The notes under the pieces are model-generated. The model ran no database searches, had not been told where the DNA came from, and saw only the letters and a program-made list of their open reading frames with translations. A DNA stretch of 33,995 nucleotides, from the NCBI RefSeq assembly GCF_001015195.1, contig NZ_LDES01000104.1, forward strand, positions 1 through 33,995, in the 5' to 3' direction. Below are positions 16,072 to 23,459 of the stretch, one piece after another. The stretch's first letter is position 1, and every line of letters starts with the position of its first letter. The position numbers were made by a program, and so were the translations under genes. This DNA comes from Sphingomonas sp. Y57 (GTDB lineage: Bacteria > Pseudomonadota > Alphaproteobacteria > Sphingomonadales > Sphingomonadaceae).

Positions 16072-18600
16072 ATGAAGACCATCCTCCTGACCGGCGCCGC
16101 GGCGCTGGGCCTCGCCACCCCTGCCCTGGCCGTCGCGGCCGAGGCGCCCGCCGATGCCGTGGCTCCTCCCGCCGACGATGCGGCGGTGGACGGCGGGACG
16201 ATCATCGTCACCGGCACCCGCAGCCGCAGCGTCCGCACCGTCGCCGACAGCCCGGTGCCGATCGACGTGATCGAGCCCGCCGAACTGAAGGCGACCGGGC
16301 GCACGGGCCTGAAGGAGGTGCTCGGCCAGATCGTGCCGTCGCTGACCATGCCCGCGCTCGGCGGCGGCGGCACCTCCGCCAGCGTGCGGCCGATCTCGAT
16401 CCGGGGGCTGTCGGGCGACTATCTGCTGGTGCTGGTCAACGGCAAGCGGCGGCACACCACCTCGCTGATCAACAATCTCTCGCGCATCTCGGGCGGCTCG
16501 ACCCCGGTCGACATCGACCTGATCCCGACCAACGCGGTCGGCCGGATCGAGGTGCTGCGCGACGGTGCCGCCGCCCAATATGGATCGGATGCGATCTCCG
16601 GGGTGATCAACATCATCCTCGACGACGCACCCGAGGGCGGCGAGTTCAGCTCGACCGCCGGCCAGCTCTATGAGAAGGGCGGCGCGCTGCTCCAGCAGCA
16701 GATCGGCTATGGCGCGCGGATCGGCGACGGCGGCTTCGTCCGCTTCGCCGTCGAGGGCAAATATCACGACCGCGCCGACAGCTCGGCCGAGCCGGTGCCC
16801 TATATCTATCCCTTCATCAATGGCACGCCTGACCCGCGCGAAGCCGATGCCGATCACCTGATCGCCGGCGGCTATGGCCGGTCGAACCGCGACAAGATCA
16901 TCAACGGCTCGCTCAACGCCGAGCTGCCGGTCGGCGACGCGCTCAGGCTCTACAGCTTCTCGACGCTCAGCTATCGTGACATCGACGACAAGCGCGGCGC
17001 GGTCTTCGCCGCCCCGACCGGCTATGGCGGCATTGCCAACCCCCAGGGCCAGACCGTGCTTCCGCAGGTCTATCCCTCGGGTTTCCAGGCGCGCCGCCGC
17101 AGCCGCGAATGGGACGGGCAGGCGGCGCTGGGCCTGAAGGGGACGATCGGCGCCTGGGACTTCGATGTCTCGTCGAGCTATGGCCGCGACCATGTCCGGC
17201 TCGGTGCGGTCGGCACGCTCAACCCGTCGCTCGGTCCGTCGAGCCCGACCCGCTTCTTCATGGGCAAGCAGGTCCAGGCGCTGTGGGTCAACAATGTCGA
17301 TGTCAGCCGCGACTATGACATCGGCCTGGCCGAGCCGCTGTCGGTCGCGGTCGGCGTCGAGCATCGCTGGGAGAAGTTCCGCAACATCGCCGGCGAGCCC
17401 GACAGCTATCGCGACGGCGGCTATGTCATCCCGGCCGACGGCACCCCGTTCGGGCAACTCTATGGTGGACGATCGCCGTCACCGGGGCTGGTCTCCTTCA
17501 CCGGCACCTCGCCGGCCGACCAGAGCTCGATCAGCCGCAACAACCTGGCCGCCTATGTCGACCTGTCGACCAGCATCACCAGGGGCTGGTTCGTCGGCGT
17601 CGCGGGACGGGTCGAGCATTATGACGACAGCGCCGGGGACACCGTGTCGGGCAAGTTCTCGACCCGCTACGAGATCGCCCCCGGCTTCGCGCTGCGCGGC
17701 GGCGTCAACACAGGCTTCCGCGCGCCGTCGCTGGCGCAGACCGCCTTCTCGACGACGCAGAACACGGTGACGGTGATCGGCAACAACCGGGTCAGCACCA
17801 TCTCCAAATTCCTGCCCGTCAACAGCGTTGCCGCGCTGGCGCTGGGTGCCCGCCCGCTCAAGCCGGAGAAATCGCTCAACTTCACCGGCGGCTTCACCGT
17901 CGAGCGGGGGCCGGCGCGGCTGACCGTCGATGCCTATCAGATCCGGGTCGACGACCGCATCGTCAAGACCGAGTTCCTCGGCACCGCGTCGAACGGCGGC
18001 ACCGCGATCCGCGACATCCTGGTCGCCAACGGCGTCGCCAATGTCGACAGCGCGCAATTCTTCACCAACGCGATCGACACGCGCACGCGCGGCGTCGACC
18101 TGGTGGCCGAATATATGGTTCGCACCGCCGGGTTCGGCAGCTTCCGGCTCAACGCCGCCTATAGCTACAATAAGACCAGGATACTGAAGGTCATCGACAA
18201 TCCCGCGCAGCTCGCCCCGCTCAACGTCACCCTGTTCGGACGCCAGGCGCAGCGCGACCTGGTCGCGGCGCTGCCGCGGACCAAGCTGGTGCTGTCGAAC
18301 GACTGGAGCCTCGACCGCGTCCACGCGCTGCTCCGCGTCACGCGCTACGGCAGCTATGTCGAATCGAGCAACGTCGCGACCGGCGACCGGCGGTTCGGCG
18401 CGAAATGGGTCACCGACCTCGACGTCAGCTACGAGCTGAGCGAGCGGGTGACGCTGTCGGCGGGCGCCAACAACCTGTTCGACGTCTATCCCGACCGCAA
18501 CGGGCTGATCGCCTATGACGGATCGGGCGCCTACGGCAATTTCGCGCCGTTCGGTCTCAGCGGCGGCTTTTATTATGGACGCGTTTCGGTCAAATTCTGA
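16072..18600 (+). CDS. TonB-dependent receptor linked to the ssu genes
   Basis: An 842-residue outer-membrane receptor. The signal peptide is MKTILLTGAAALGLATPALA, followed by an Ala/Pro-rich stretch and a TonB-box-like TIIVTGTRSRS. The plug carries VNGKRRHTTSLINN, PTNAVGRIEVLRDGAAAQYG and GVINIILDD; the AAAQYGSDAIAGVIN style marks the iron-siderophore-like long-barrel subgroup common in sphingomonads and xanthomonads. The barrel ends in GRVSVKF. The start is the ATG at 16072; an earlier in-frame ATG at 16015 lacks a signal peptide. A small hairpin (CGAAGC 16007-16012 with GCTTCG 16017-16022) lies between it and ssuA. The position implies import of an organosulfur compound, but the ligand is not shown. 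Confidence 0.93.
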   Translation: MKTILLTGAAALGLATPALAVAAEAPADAVAPPADDAAVDGGTIIVTGTRSRSVRTVADSPVPIDVIEPAELKATGRTGLKEVLGQIVPSLTMPALGGGGTSASVRPISIRGLSGDYLLVLVNGKRRHTTSLINNLSRISGGSTPVDIDLIPTNAVGRIEVLRDGAAAQYGSDAISGVINIILDDAPEGGEFSSTAGQLYEKGGALLQQQIGYGARIGDGGFVRFAVEGKYHDRADSSAEPVPYIYPFINGTPDPREADADHLIAGGYGRSNRDKIINGSLNAELPVGDALRLYSFSTLSYRDIDDKRGAVFAAPTGYGGIANPQGQTVLPQVYPSGFQARRRSREWDGQAALGLKGTIGAWDFDVSSSYGRDHVRLGAVGTLNPSLGPSSPTRFFMGKQVQALWVNNVDVSRDYDIGLAEPLSVAVGVEHRWEKFRNIAGEPDSYRDGGYVIPADGTPFGQLYGGRSPSPGLVSFTGTSPADQSSISRNNLAAYVDLSTSITRGWFVGVAGRVEHYDDSAGDTVSGKFSTRYEIAPGFALRGGVNTGFRAPSLAQTAFSTTQNTVTVIGNNRVSTISKFLPVNSVAALALGARPLKPEKSLNFTGGFTVERGPARLTVDAYQIRVDDRIVKTEFLGTASNGGTAIRDILVANGVANVDSAQFFTNAIDTRTRGVDLVAEYMVRTAGFGSFRLNAAYSYNKTRILKVIDNPAQLAPLNVTLFGRQAQRDLVAALPRTKLVLSNDWSLDRVHALLRVTRYGSYVESSNVATGDRRFGAKWVTDLDVSYELSERVTLSAGANNLFDVYPDRNGLIAYDGSGAYGNFAPFGLSGGFYYGRVSVKF

Positions 18601-18603
18601 TGC

Positions 18604-19992
18604 ATGACGGATAAGGGCGCGCCGCCGCGCATCGACCATGTGGCGATCATCGGCGCGGGGTTCTCGGGCAGCCTGCAGGCGATCAACCTGCTGCGGCACG
18701 ACGGACCCCGCGTCACCCTGATAGAAAGGCGCGGCAGCTTCGCGCGGGGCGTCGCCTATTCGACGCCCGACGAAGCCCATCTCCTCAACGTCCGGGCGGC
18801 GAACATGAGCGCGCTGCCCGACGATCCCGACCATTTCGTCCGCTGGCTCGCCGCCGCCGGCAAGGGCCGGCCGCAGAGTTTCGCGTCGCGGCGCGACTAT
18901 GGCCGCTATCTGGGCGAGCTGCTCCAGGCGACGATGCGCGCCGCCCCGGGGCGGCTGGAGCTGCGACACGACGACGCGGTCGAACTGGCGGTGCGCGACG
19001 ACGGTGTCACCGTCGGCTTCGCCTGCGGCGAGCGGCTGGCCGCCGACGCGGCGGTGCTCGCGCTCGGCAACCTGCCGCCCCACGACCCGCCCGGCTTCGC
19101 CGCCGCGGCGCTCCCGGCCGATCTCTATGTCGCCGATCCCTGGGCCGGTCCCGAAGCCGGCGCGCTGGCGTCGGGGCTGGGCGCGGAGGACGAGGTCCTC
19201 GTCGTCGGCACCGGGCTGACCATGGTCGACGTCGTGCTGAGCCTTGATGCGCAGGGCTTTCGCGGACGGATCGTCGCGATCTCGCGGCGCGGGCTGGCGC
19301 CCCGCGTGCATGGCGATGCGGCGATGCCGCCATCGGCGCTGGCGGAAAAGCCGGCGATGCATGGATCGGGGCTGGTCCGCTTCGTCCGCGAGCGCGCCCG
19401 CCAGGTCGGCTGGCGCGCCGCCGTCGACGAGCTGCGTCCCTATACCCAGGCGATGTGGCTGTCAGCGCCGCTCGCCGAGCAGACCCGCTTCCTGCGCCAC
19501 CTGCGGCCCTGGTGGGACGTCCATCGCCACCGGATTGCGCCGGAGGTGGCGGCGCGGCTCGACGCGCTCCGCGCCGCCGGCCGGCTCCGCGCGGTCGCCG
19601 GTAAGATCGCCTCGGTCCAAGTCCGCGACGATCGCCTCGCCATCGGCTGGCGGCCGCGCCATGACAGGACGCCGGCGCGCCTCCTCGTGCGGCGCGCGAT
19701 CAACTGCACCGGGCCGCAGGGCGATCTGCTGCGCACCCGCGAGTCGCTGCTGCGCGGGCTGCTGGCGGCGGGGCGGGTCCGTCCCGATCCCCATCGCTTC
19801 GGCATCGACGTCACCGCGCAGGCCGAGACGATCGATGCATCAGGCCGGGCTCATCCGCGCCTGCTCGCACTCGGCCCGATTACGCGCGGCGCCTTCTGGG
19901 AGATCGTCGCCGTTCCCGACATCCGCGTCCAGAGCTGGTCGGTCGCCCGCCGCCTGAGCCACGCGCACTGGGTCGAGGGCGAGGGCCTCTGA
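18604..19992 (+). CDS. FAD/NAD(P)-binding flavoprotein, COG4529 (NAD_binding_9) type
   Basis: A 462-residue protein with an N-terminal Rossmann motif HVAIIGAGFSGS (GxGxxG, residues 17-22), then ERRGSFARGVAYST and HLLNVRAANMSALPDDPDHF, the hallmark of the COG4529 family. A second nucleotide-binding segment is DEVLVVGTGLTMVDVVLSL. The C-terminal half contains RRAINCTGPQGDLLRT and a final ALGPITRGAFWEIVAVPDIR. The family's reactions are poorly defined. The ATG lies 3 bases after the receptor stop, so it belongs to the ssu transcript. I infer a supporting redox role in sulfonate use, possibly supplying electrons or oxidising an intermediate. It converges with the hydrolase gene, with 28 bases between stops. 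Confidence 0.82.
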   Translation: MTDKGAPPRIDHVAIIGAGFSGSLQAINLLRHDGPRVTLIERRGSFARGVAYSTPDEAHLLNVRAANMSALPDDPDHFVRWLAAAGKGRPQSFASRRDYGRYLGELLQATMRAAPGRLELRHDDAVELAVRDDGVTVGFACGERLAADAAVLALGNLPPHDPPGFAAAALPADLYVADPWAGPEAGALASGLGAEDEVLVVGTGLTMVDVVLSLDAQGFRGRIVAISRRGLAPRVHGDAAMPPSALAEKPAMHGSGLVRFVRERARQVGWRAAVDELRPYTQAMWLSAPLAEQTRFLRHLRPWWDVHRHRIAPEVAARLDALRAAGRLRAVAGKIASVQVRDDRLAIGWRPRHDRTPARLLVRRAINCTGPQGDLLRTRESLLRGLLAAGRVRPDPHRFGIDVTAQAETIDASGRAHPRLLALGPITRGAFWEIVAVPDIRVQSWSVARRLSHAHWVEGEGL

Positions 19993-20020
19993 TCCGGTTG
20001 GTGGTCGGGCTAGGCCCCGA

Positions 20021-20785
20021 TCACCACAGGTCGCGCGCCCGGCGGATCACCAGGAACCGCGCTTCCCGTTCCGTCTCCCCGAACGCCGCCCGCACCGCCG
20101 GCCGGTCCAGCCGGAAGAACAGGTTGATATCCTCCTCCTCGGCCATGGTGGTGAAGCGCGGTGTCGGTCCGGCCGTGTCGAGTAGGGCTCGGGCGGCCCG
20201 ATTGCCGGGTTCGTGCCGCAAGGTGAAGGCGAGGTTGCGGGCGAGATAGTCGTGGCCCGGATAGAGGCGGGTGCGCGGGTCGAGCATCCGCCGCAGCCGT
20301 TCCACCGTCGCGAACAGGGTGGGGCCGTGGCCGCCATAGCCGACATTGCCGACCCCGGCGCCGAACAGCGTGTCGCCGCACAGCAGGAAGGGCTCGTCCC
20401 CGTCCTCATTCTCGCCGAGCAGACCGATATGGGTCATGGTGTGGCCCGGCATCTCGATCACGCGCAGCCGGCAACCCGTGCCGATGACGATCTCGTCGCC
20501 GTCCACCAGCATGCGGTCGACCGTCTCGATCACCCCGGCGGCGGCCTTTGGCGCCAATATCTCGGCGCCGGTCGCGTCGCGGAGCTGCGCGTTGCGGCCG
20601 GCATGATCCCAATGCTCATGGGTGTTGATGATGCGGGTGACGGTCAGGCGGTTGGCACGCGCCATCTCCAGCACCAGATCGATGGAATAAGGGTCGATCG
20701 CGGCCGCCTCGCCGGTGTCCGGGCACCAGGCGAGATAGGCGATATGGGCGAAGGCGTTGCCGGTCGCGGTGGCCAGCAGCGGCAT
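20021..20785 (-). CDS. Metallo-beta-lactamase-fold hydrolase, glyoxalase II-like (cluster B)
   Basis: A 254-residue MBL-fold hydrolase resembling hydroxyacylglutathione hydrolase. Metal ligands are visible in order: THEHWDH (His56, His58, Asp60, His61), GHT (His115), CGDTLF (Asp138) and YPGHDY (His178). The C-terminal part has DPRTRLYPGHDY followed by LRHEPGN, as in glyoxalase II. Expected chemistry is hydrolysis of a thioester or ester. Its ATG overlaps the stop of the SRPBCC gene by one base (TGATG). It is the last gene of the leftward operon led by the Lrp-type regulator, so a role in cluster B catabolism is likely, for example hydrolysing a thioester or lactone intermediate. Confidence 0.9.
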   Translation of the reverse strand: MPLLATATGNAFAHIAYLAWCPDTGEAAAIDPYSIDLVLEMARANRLTVTRIINTHEHWDHAGRNAQLRDATGAEILAPKAAAGVIETVDRMLVDGDEIVIGTGCRLRVIEMPGHTMTHIGLLGENEDGDEPFLLCGDTLFGAGVGNVGYGGHGPTLFATVERLRRMLDPRTRLYPGHDYLARNLAFTLRHEPGNRAARALLDTAGPTPRFTTMAEEEDINLFFRLDRPAVRAAFGETEREARFLVIRRARDLW

Positions 20786-21225
20786 CAGGCCGCCTCGGCC
20801 GCCGCCTTCACATTGTCGAAGAACAGCGCGAAGTTCATCTCCGATAGGCGCTTGGCCTCGTCCTCGCCCATGTCGACCGGGATGAAGGTGGAGCGCAGCA
20901 GCAGCACGCTCGCGCGGTCGCCGGCGGGGATCACCTTGGCGACGCCGCGATAGTCGGCGAAGGGGACGATCCCGCCGGTGTCGACGATCCGGTAGGTCAT
21001 CTCCATCTCCGTCGCGTCGAAATGGTCGCAGCGTTCGACCACGACTCCGTCGCCGAGATGGCCCTGCGTCCGCATCCGGCGGACCATGCCCAGCCCCTCG
21101 CCGGTGAATGTCATCTCCCCGACGAAGCCGCGCCCCGCCAGCCGCTGTCCCTCGGCGGTGGAGACGAGCTCCCAGACCCGTGCGGCCGGGGCGTCGATTA
21201 CAGAGGCGCGTTCGTTGACGACCAT
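20785..21225 (-). CDS. SRPBCC-family protein (cluster B)
   Basis: A 146-residue SRPBCC protein. The start VNERASVIDAPAARVWELVS is the standard first strand and helix, and the polyketide-cyclase/MxaD-like core continues through YRIVDTGGIVPFADYRGV to a C-terminal helix (NFALFFDNVKAAAEAA). It resembles the protein at 8005-8442 along its length, especially around DYRG and the following PAG segment. The ATG at 21225 has GGGAG upstream and lies 28 bases after the Lrp-type gene; the stop overlaps the hydrolase start. A ligand-binding or intermediate-processing role next to a Rieske oxygenase is inferred. Confidence 0.85.
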   Translation of the reverse strand: MVVNERASVIDAPAARVWELVSTAEGQRLAGRGFVGEMTFTGEGLGMVRRMRTQGHLGDGVVVERCDHFDATEMEMTYRIVDTGGIVPFADYRGVAKVIPAGDRASVLLLRSTFIPVDMGEDEAKRLSEMNFALFFDNVKAAAEAA

Positions 21226-21253
21226 GTCGTTGCTCCCTTGGTGGTGCGTTTCG

Positions 21254-21775
21254 TCAGCCGTTCAGGTCCCATTGCAGCTTCATCTTGTGGACCTTCAGGA
21301 CCAGGCTGTTCTCGATCCCGGCAATGTCGGGCTGCCCGTAGAAATGGGTGGTCAGGAAGTCGCGATAGTCGTCCTGCGACTTGTGATAGGTGGCGATGCT
21401 CAGGTCGAAGCGGCCGAGCACCATGATCAGATAATATACCTCCGGGATCGCCGAGAGCCGCTTGGCGACGTCGTCGATCGGGACGCCGGCTGCAACCTTG
21501 ACGAAGGTGAGCCCGTTGAACTCATAGCCCAGCGCATAGGGGTGCGCCTCGGCCTGGATGGTGATGACATTGTCGTCGAGCAACTGGCGGACGCGGTTGC
21601 GCACGGTCCCCTCCGACACGCCGACCTGCGCAGCGATCGCCGAATAGGCCATGCGCCCATCCTGCTGGAGCAGGCCGATGATCTTCCGGTTGAGTTCGAT
21701 GCCTTCGGGTGAGCCGTCCTCGCCGCTGTCTCTCTGGGCGCGGCCGCGCTTCGATGCATCGGGATGTGGGGGCAT
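21254..21775 (-). CDS. Lrp/AsnC-family transcriptional regulator
   Basis: A 173-residue Lrp/AsnC regulator. The N-terminal helix-turn-helix reads LNRKIIGLLQQDGRMAYSAI then VGVSEGTVRNRVRQLLDD, and the C-terminal ligand/oligomerisation (RAM) domain contains VYYLIMVLGRFDLSIATYH. I use the ATG at 21775, with AGGCAGGA upstream; a TTG at 21799 would add 8 residues. Members sense amino acids or small catabolic effectors and bind palindromic AT-rich sites. The gene is divergent from the Rieske oxygenase operon, and the 181 bases between them contain AT-rich palindromes, so it is the likely regulator of cluster B in both directions. Confidence 0.9.
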   Translation of the reverse strand: MPPHPDASKRGRAQRDSGEDGSPEGIELNRKIIGLLQQDGRMAYSAIAAQVGVSEGTVRNRVRQLLDDNVITIQAEAHPYALGYEFNGLTFVKVAAGVPIDDVAKRLSAIPEVYYLIMVLGRFDLSIATYHKSQDDYRDFLTTHFYGQPDIAGIENSLVLKVHKMKLQWDLNG

Positions 21776-21956
21776 GCGGGTGATCCTGCCTGTAGCCAAT
21801 GAGGGCGCTTTCTGTGCCTTACGCAGCTTTGATGCTCAATATCTGCGAAATCCGTCGCTATAAGTCAATATGATTACGAATATCGTATATGATGATTGAC
21901 ATCATGATCGAATCGTAGCCATAAGCTGTGATTGTTGATGGATTCGTAGGAAAAAG
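21776..21956. promoter_or_regulatory. AT-rich divergent control region with palindromes
   Basis: The 181 bases between the Lrp-type gene and the oxygenase are markedly AT-rich compared with their neighbours. Two inverted repeats stand close together: TACGA-ATA-TCGTA (21875-21887) and ATGAT-TGAC-ATCAT (21892-21905). The spacing of their centres is about 17-18 bases, allowing binding by a multimeric Lrp-type protein. A ribosome site AGGA at about 21948-21951 serves the oxygenase ATG at 21957. Promoter cores cannot be assigned with confidence. Confidence 0.55.
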
Positions 21957-22955
21957 ATGGAAGTCGTGGCCAAATCCGCCATTCAACACCGTTCCGCTGC
22001 GCTTCTGCGCGAAGGTGAGGACGGGCTGTTCACCCAGAGCTGGTTTCCGCTCTGCCTGTCCGCCGACCTCAAGGCGGGGGAGGTGCGCGGTTTCGATTTC
22101 CTTGATGGCCGCGTCATCGCGGTCCGGGATTCCGACGGCGCGGCGCGGGTGCTGAGCGCTTATTGTCCCCACATGGGCGCTGACCTCTGCACCGGGGAGA
22201 TGATCGACGGCACGGTACGCTGCCCCTTCCACTTCTGGCGCTATGGGCCTGACGGCCGCTGCGTCGCGACCGAGTCCGGCGATCCGGTGCCGCCGACGGC
22301 CAGGCTGTTCGCCTTCCCGACCATCGAGAAATATGGCCTCGTCTTCGTCTTCAACGGCACCGAGCCGCTGTTCGAACTGCCCGATTTCCCGAAGCCACCC
22401 GAAGGGCTGGTGTGGAAGGTCGGAGAATGGGACATCGAGATGCCGGTCGATCCTTGGGTGATCTGCTGCAACACGCCCGACATGCAGCATATCCAGGTCG
22501 TCCACGGCATCAGCTTCGATGGGGGTGAACCGCATGGGGAGGTCGAATGGACCACCCATTCGATGACCTACCAGTTCCAGGGCAAGATGCGTGATGACAC
22601 CCCGATCGGCTTCGCCGTCGGGATCTACGGCACCAGTATCTATTGGCAGCATGGCGAGTTCGACGGCCGCTGGTTCGGTTTCGTCGCGCCGATGGGTCTG
22701 CCCCGGGCGGGCCGGTCGCGTCTCTTCTTCGCGGTGGCGGTCGAGGACGATCCCGCCGATCCCGAAGGTACCCGCGCCTTTCTCGACGCGATGTACGACC
22801 TGGAGGTCGGCGTCGCGACCGAGGATTTGCCGATCGTCCGGCACGCCCGCTTCAAGCCGGGGACACTGACGCGCAGCGACCGCACTCTGGCGCGCTTCTT
22901 CGATTATCTGCGCGCCCATCCGCGCGCCCATCCATCCGCCGGCTACATCAGCTAG
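21957..22955 (+). CDS. Rieske non-heme iron oxygenase, alpha subunit (cluster B)
   Basis: A 332-residue oxygenase and paralogue of 6607-7638. The Rieske cluster ligands are Cys70-x-His72 (AYCPHMGADLC) and Cys89-x2-His92 (CPFHFW). The catalytic iron motif CNTPDMQHIQVVHG gives Asn172, Asp175, His178 and His183. The third carboxylate ligand is not assigned. Family enzymes oxygenate with electrons from a separate reductase, absent here. It is the first gene of the rightward operon, under the AT-rich control region, and is followed by an NTF2-like protein and a TonB receptor. The shared DFLDG, GADL, NTPDxQHI and RAHPS segments show recent common descent with the cluster A enzyme, but the central part differs enough to expect another substrate. 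Confidence 0.93.
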   Translation: MEVVAKSAIQHRSAALLREGEDGLFTQSWFPLCLSADLKAGEVRGFDFLDGRVIAVRDSDGAARVLSAYCPHMGADLCTGEMIDGTVRCPFHFWRYGPDGRCVATESGDPVPPTARLFAFPTIEKYGLVFVFNGTEPLFELPDFPKPPEGLVWKVGEWDIEMPVDPWVICCNTPDMQHIQVVHGISFDGGEPHGEVEWTTHSMTYQFQGKMRDDTPIGFAVGIYGTSIYWQHGEFDGRWFGFVAPMGLPRAGRSRLFFAVAVEDDPADPEGTRAFLDAMYDLEVGVATEDLPIVRHARFKPGTLTRSDRTLARFFDYLRAHPRAHPSAGYIS

Positions 22956-22975
22956 GCGGCCAAAGGGGAGGGGAT

Positions 22976-23413
22976 GTGAGCCTGTTGAGCGAAAGCGACC
23001 TTGCCGAGATCGGTGCCGTCCTGCCGCGCCTCTACGCGGCGGTCGGGTGGAGCGCGGAAAGGGCGCCCGACTGGGACGCCTTCCGCCGCTGCTGCCACCG
23101 CCAGGCAATGCTGGTGCCGATGGGAAGCGGGGCGGCGACGCCGGTGCCGCTCGACGATTTTATCGCCGCCATGGAGGAGCAGCGCGGCTGTGGAGCGGTC
23201 CGCAGCCTCGATGAGGCCGAACTGGGCCATCGGGTCGAAGGCTATGGCAACCTCGCGAGCGTGCGCAGCAGCTTCGTCGCGACGATCGACGGGGTCGAGC
23301 GGCGCGGCGTTACCTTCGCCCATCTGGTCCGGGAGGAGGGGCGCTGGCTGATCCTGGCCGCCGCCTGGGAGAATGAACGCGAGGAGGCCCCGTTGCCGGG
23401 CGGCCTGATCTGA
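22976..23413 (+). CDS. NTF2/DUF4440-like small protein (cluster B)
   Basis: A 145-residue protein with an NTF2-like pattern: an N-terminal helix LSESDLAEIGAVLPRLYAA, a helix-rich first half and a beta-rich second half ending in VTFAHLVREEGRWLILAAAW, the standard DUF4440/SnoaL close. I choose the GTG at 22976, with AGGGGAGGGG just upstream; the open frame reaches back to 22643 only through the oxygenase gene. It starts 20 bases after the oxygenase stop, the same relative place as the NTF2-like gene of cluster A, although sequence similarity between the two is low by eye. Its biochemical role is unknown. Confidence 0.75.
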   Translation: MSLLSESDLAEIGAVLPRLYAAVGWSAERAPDWDAFRRCCHRQAMLVPMGSGAATPVPLDDFIAAMEEQRGCGAVRSLDEAELGHRVEGYGNLASVRSSFVATIDGVERRGVTFAHLVREEGRWLILAAAWENEREEAPLPGGLI

Positions 23414-23459
23414 TCACGCGCAAAGACGCAACCAATATAGTCGAGGGGGGAGATTCGAC

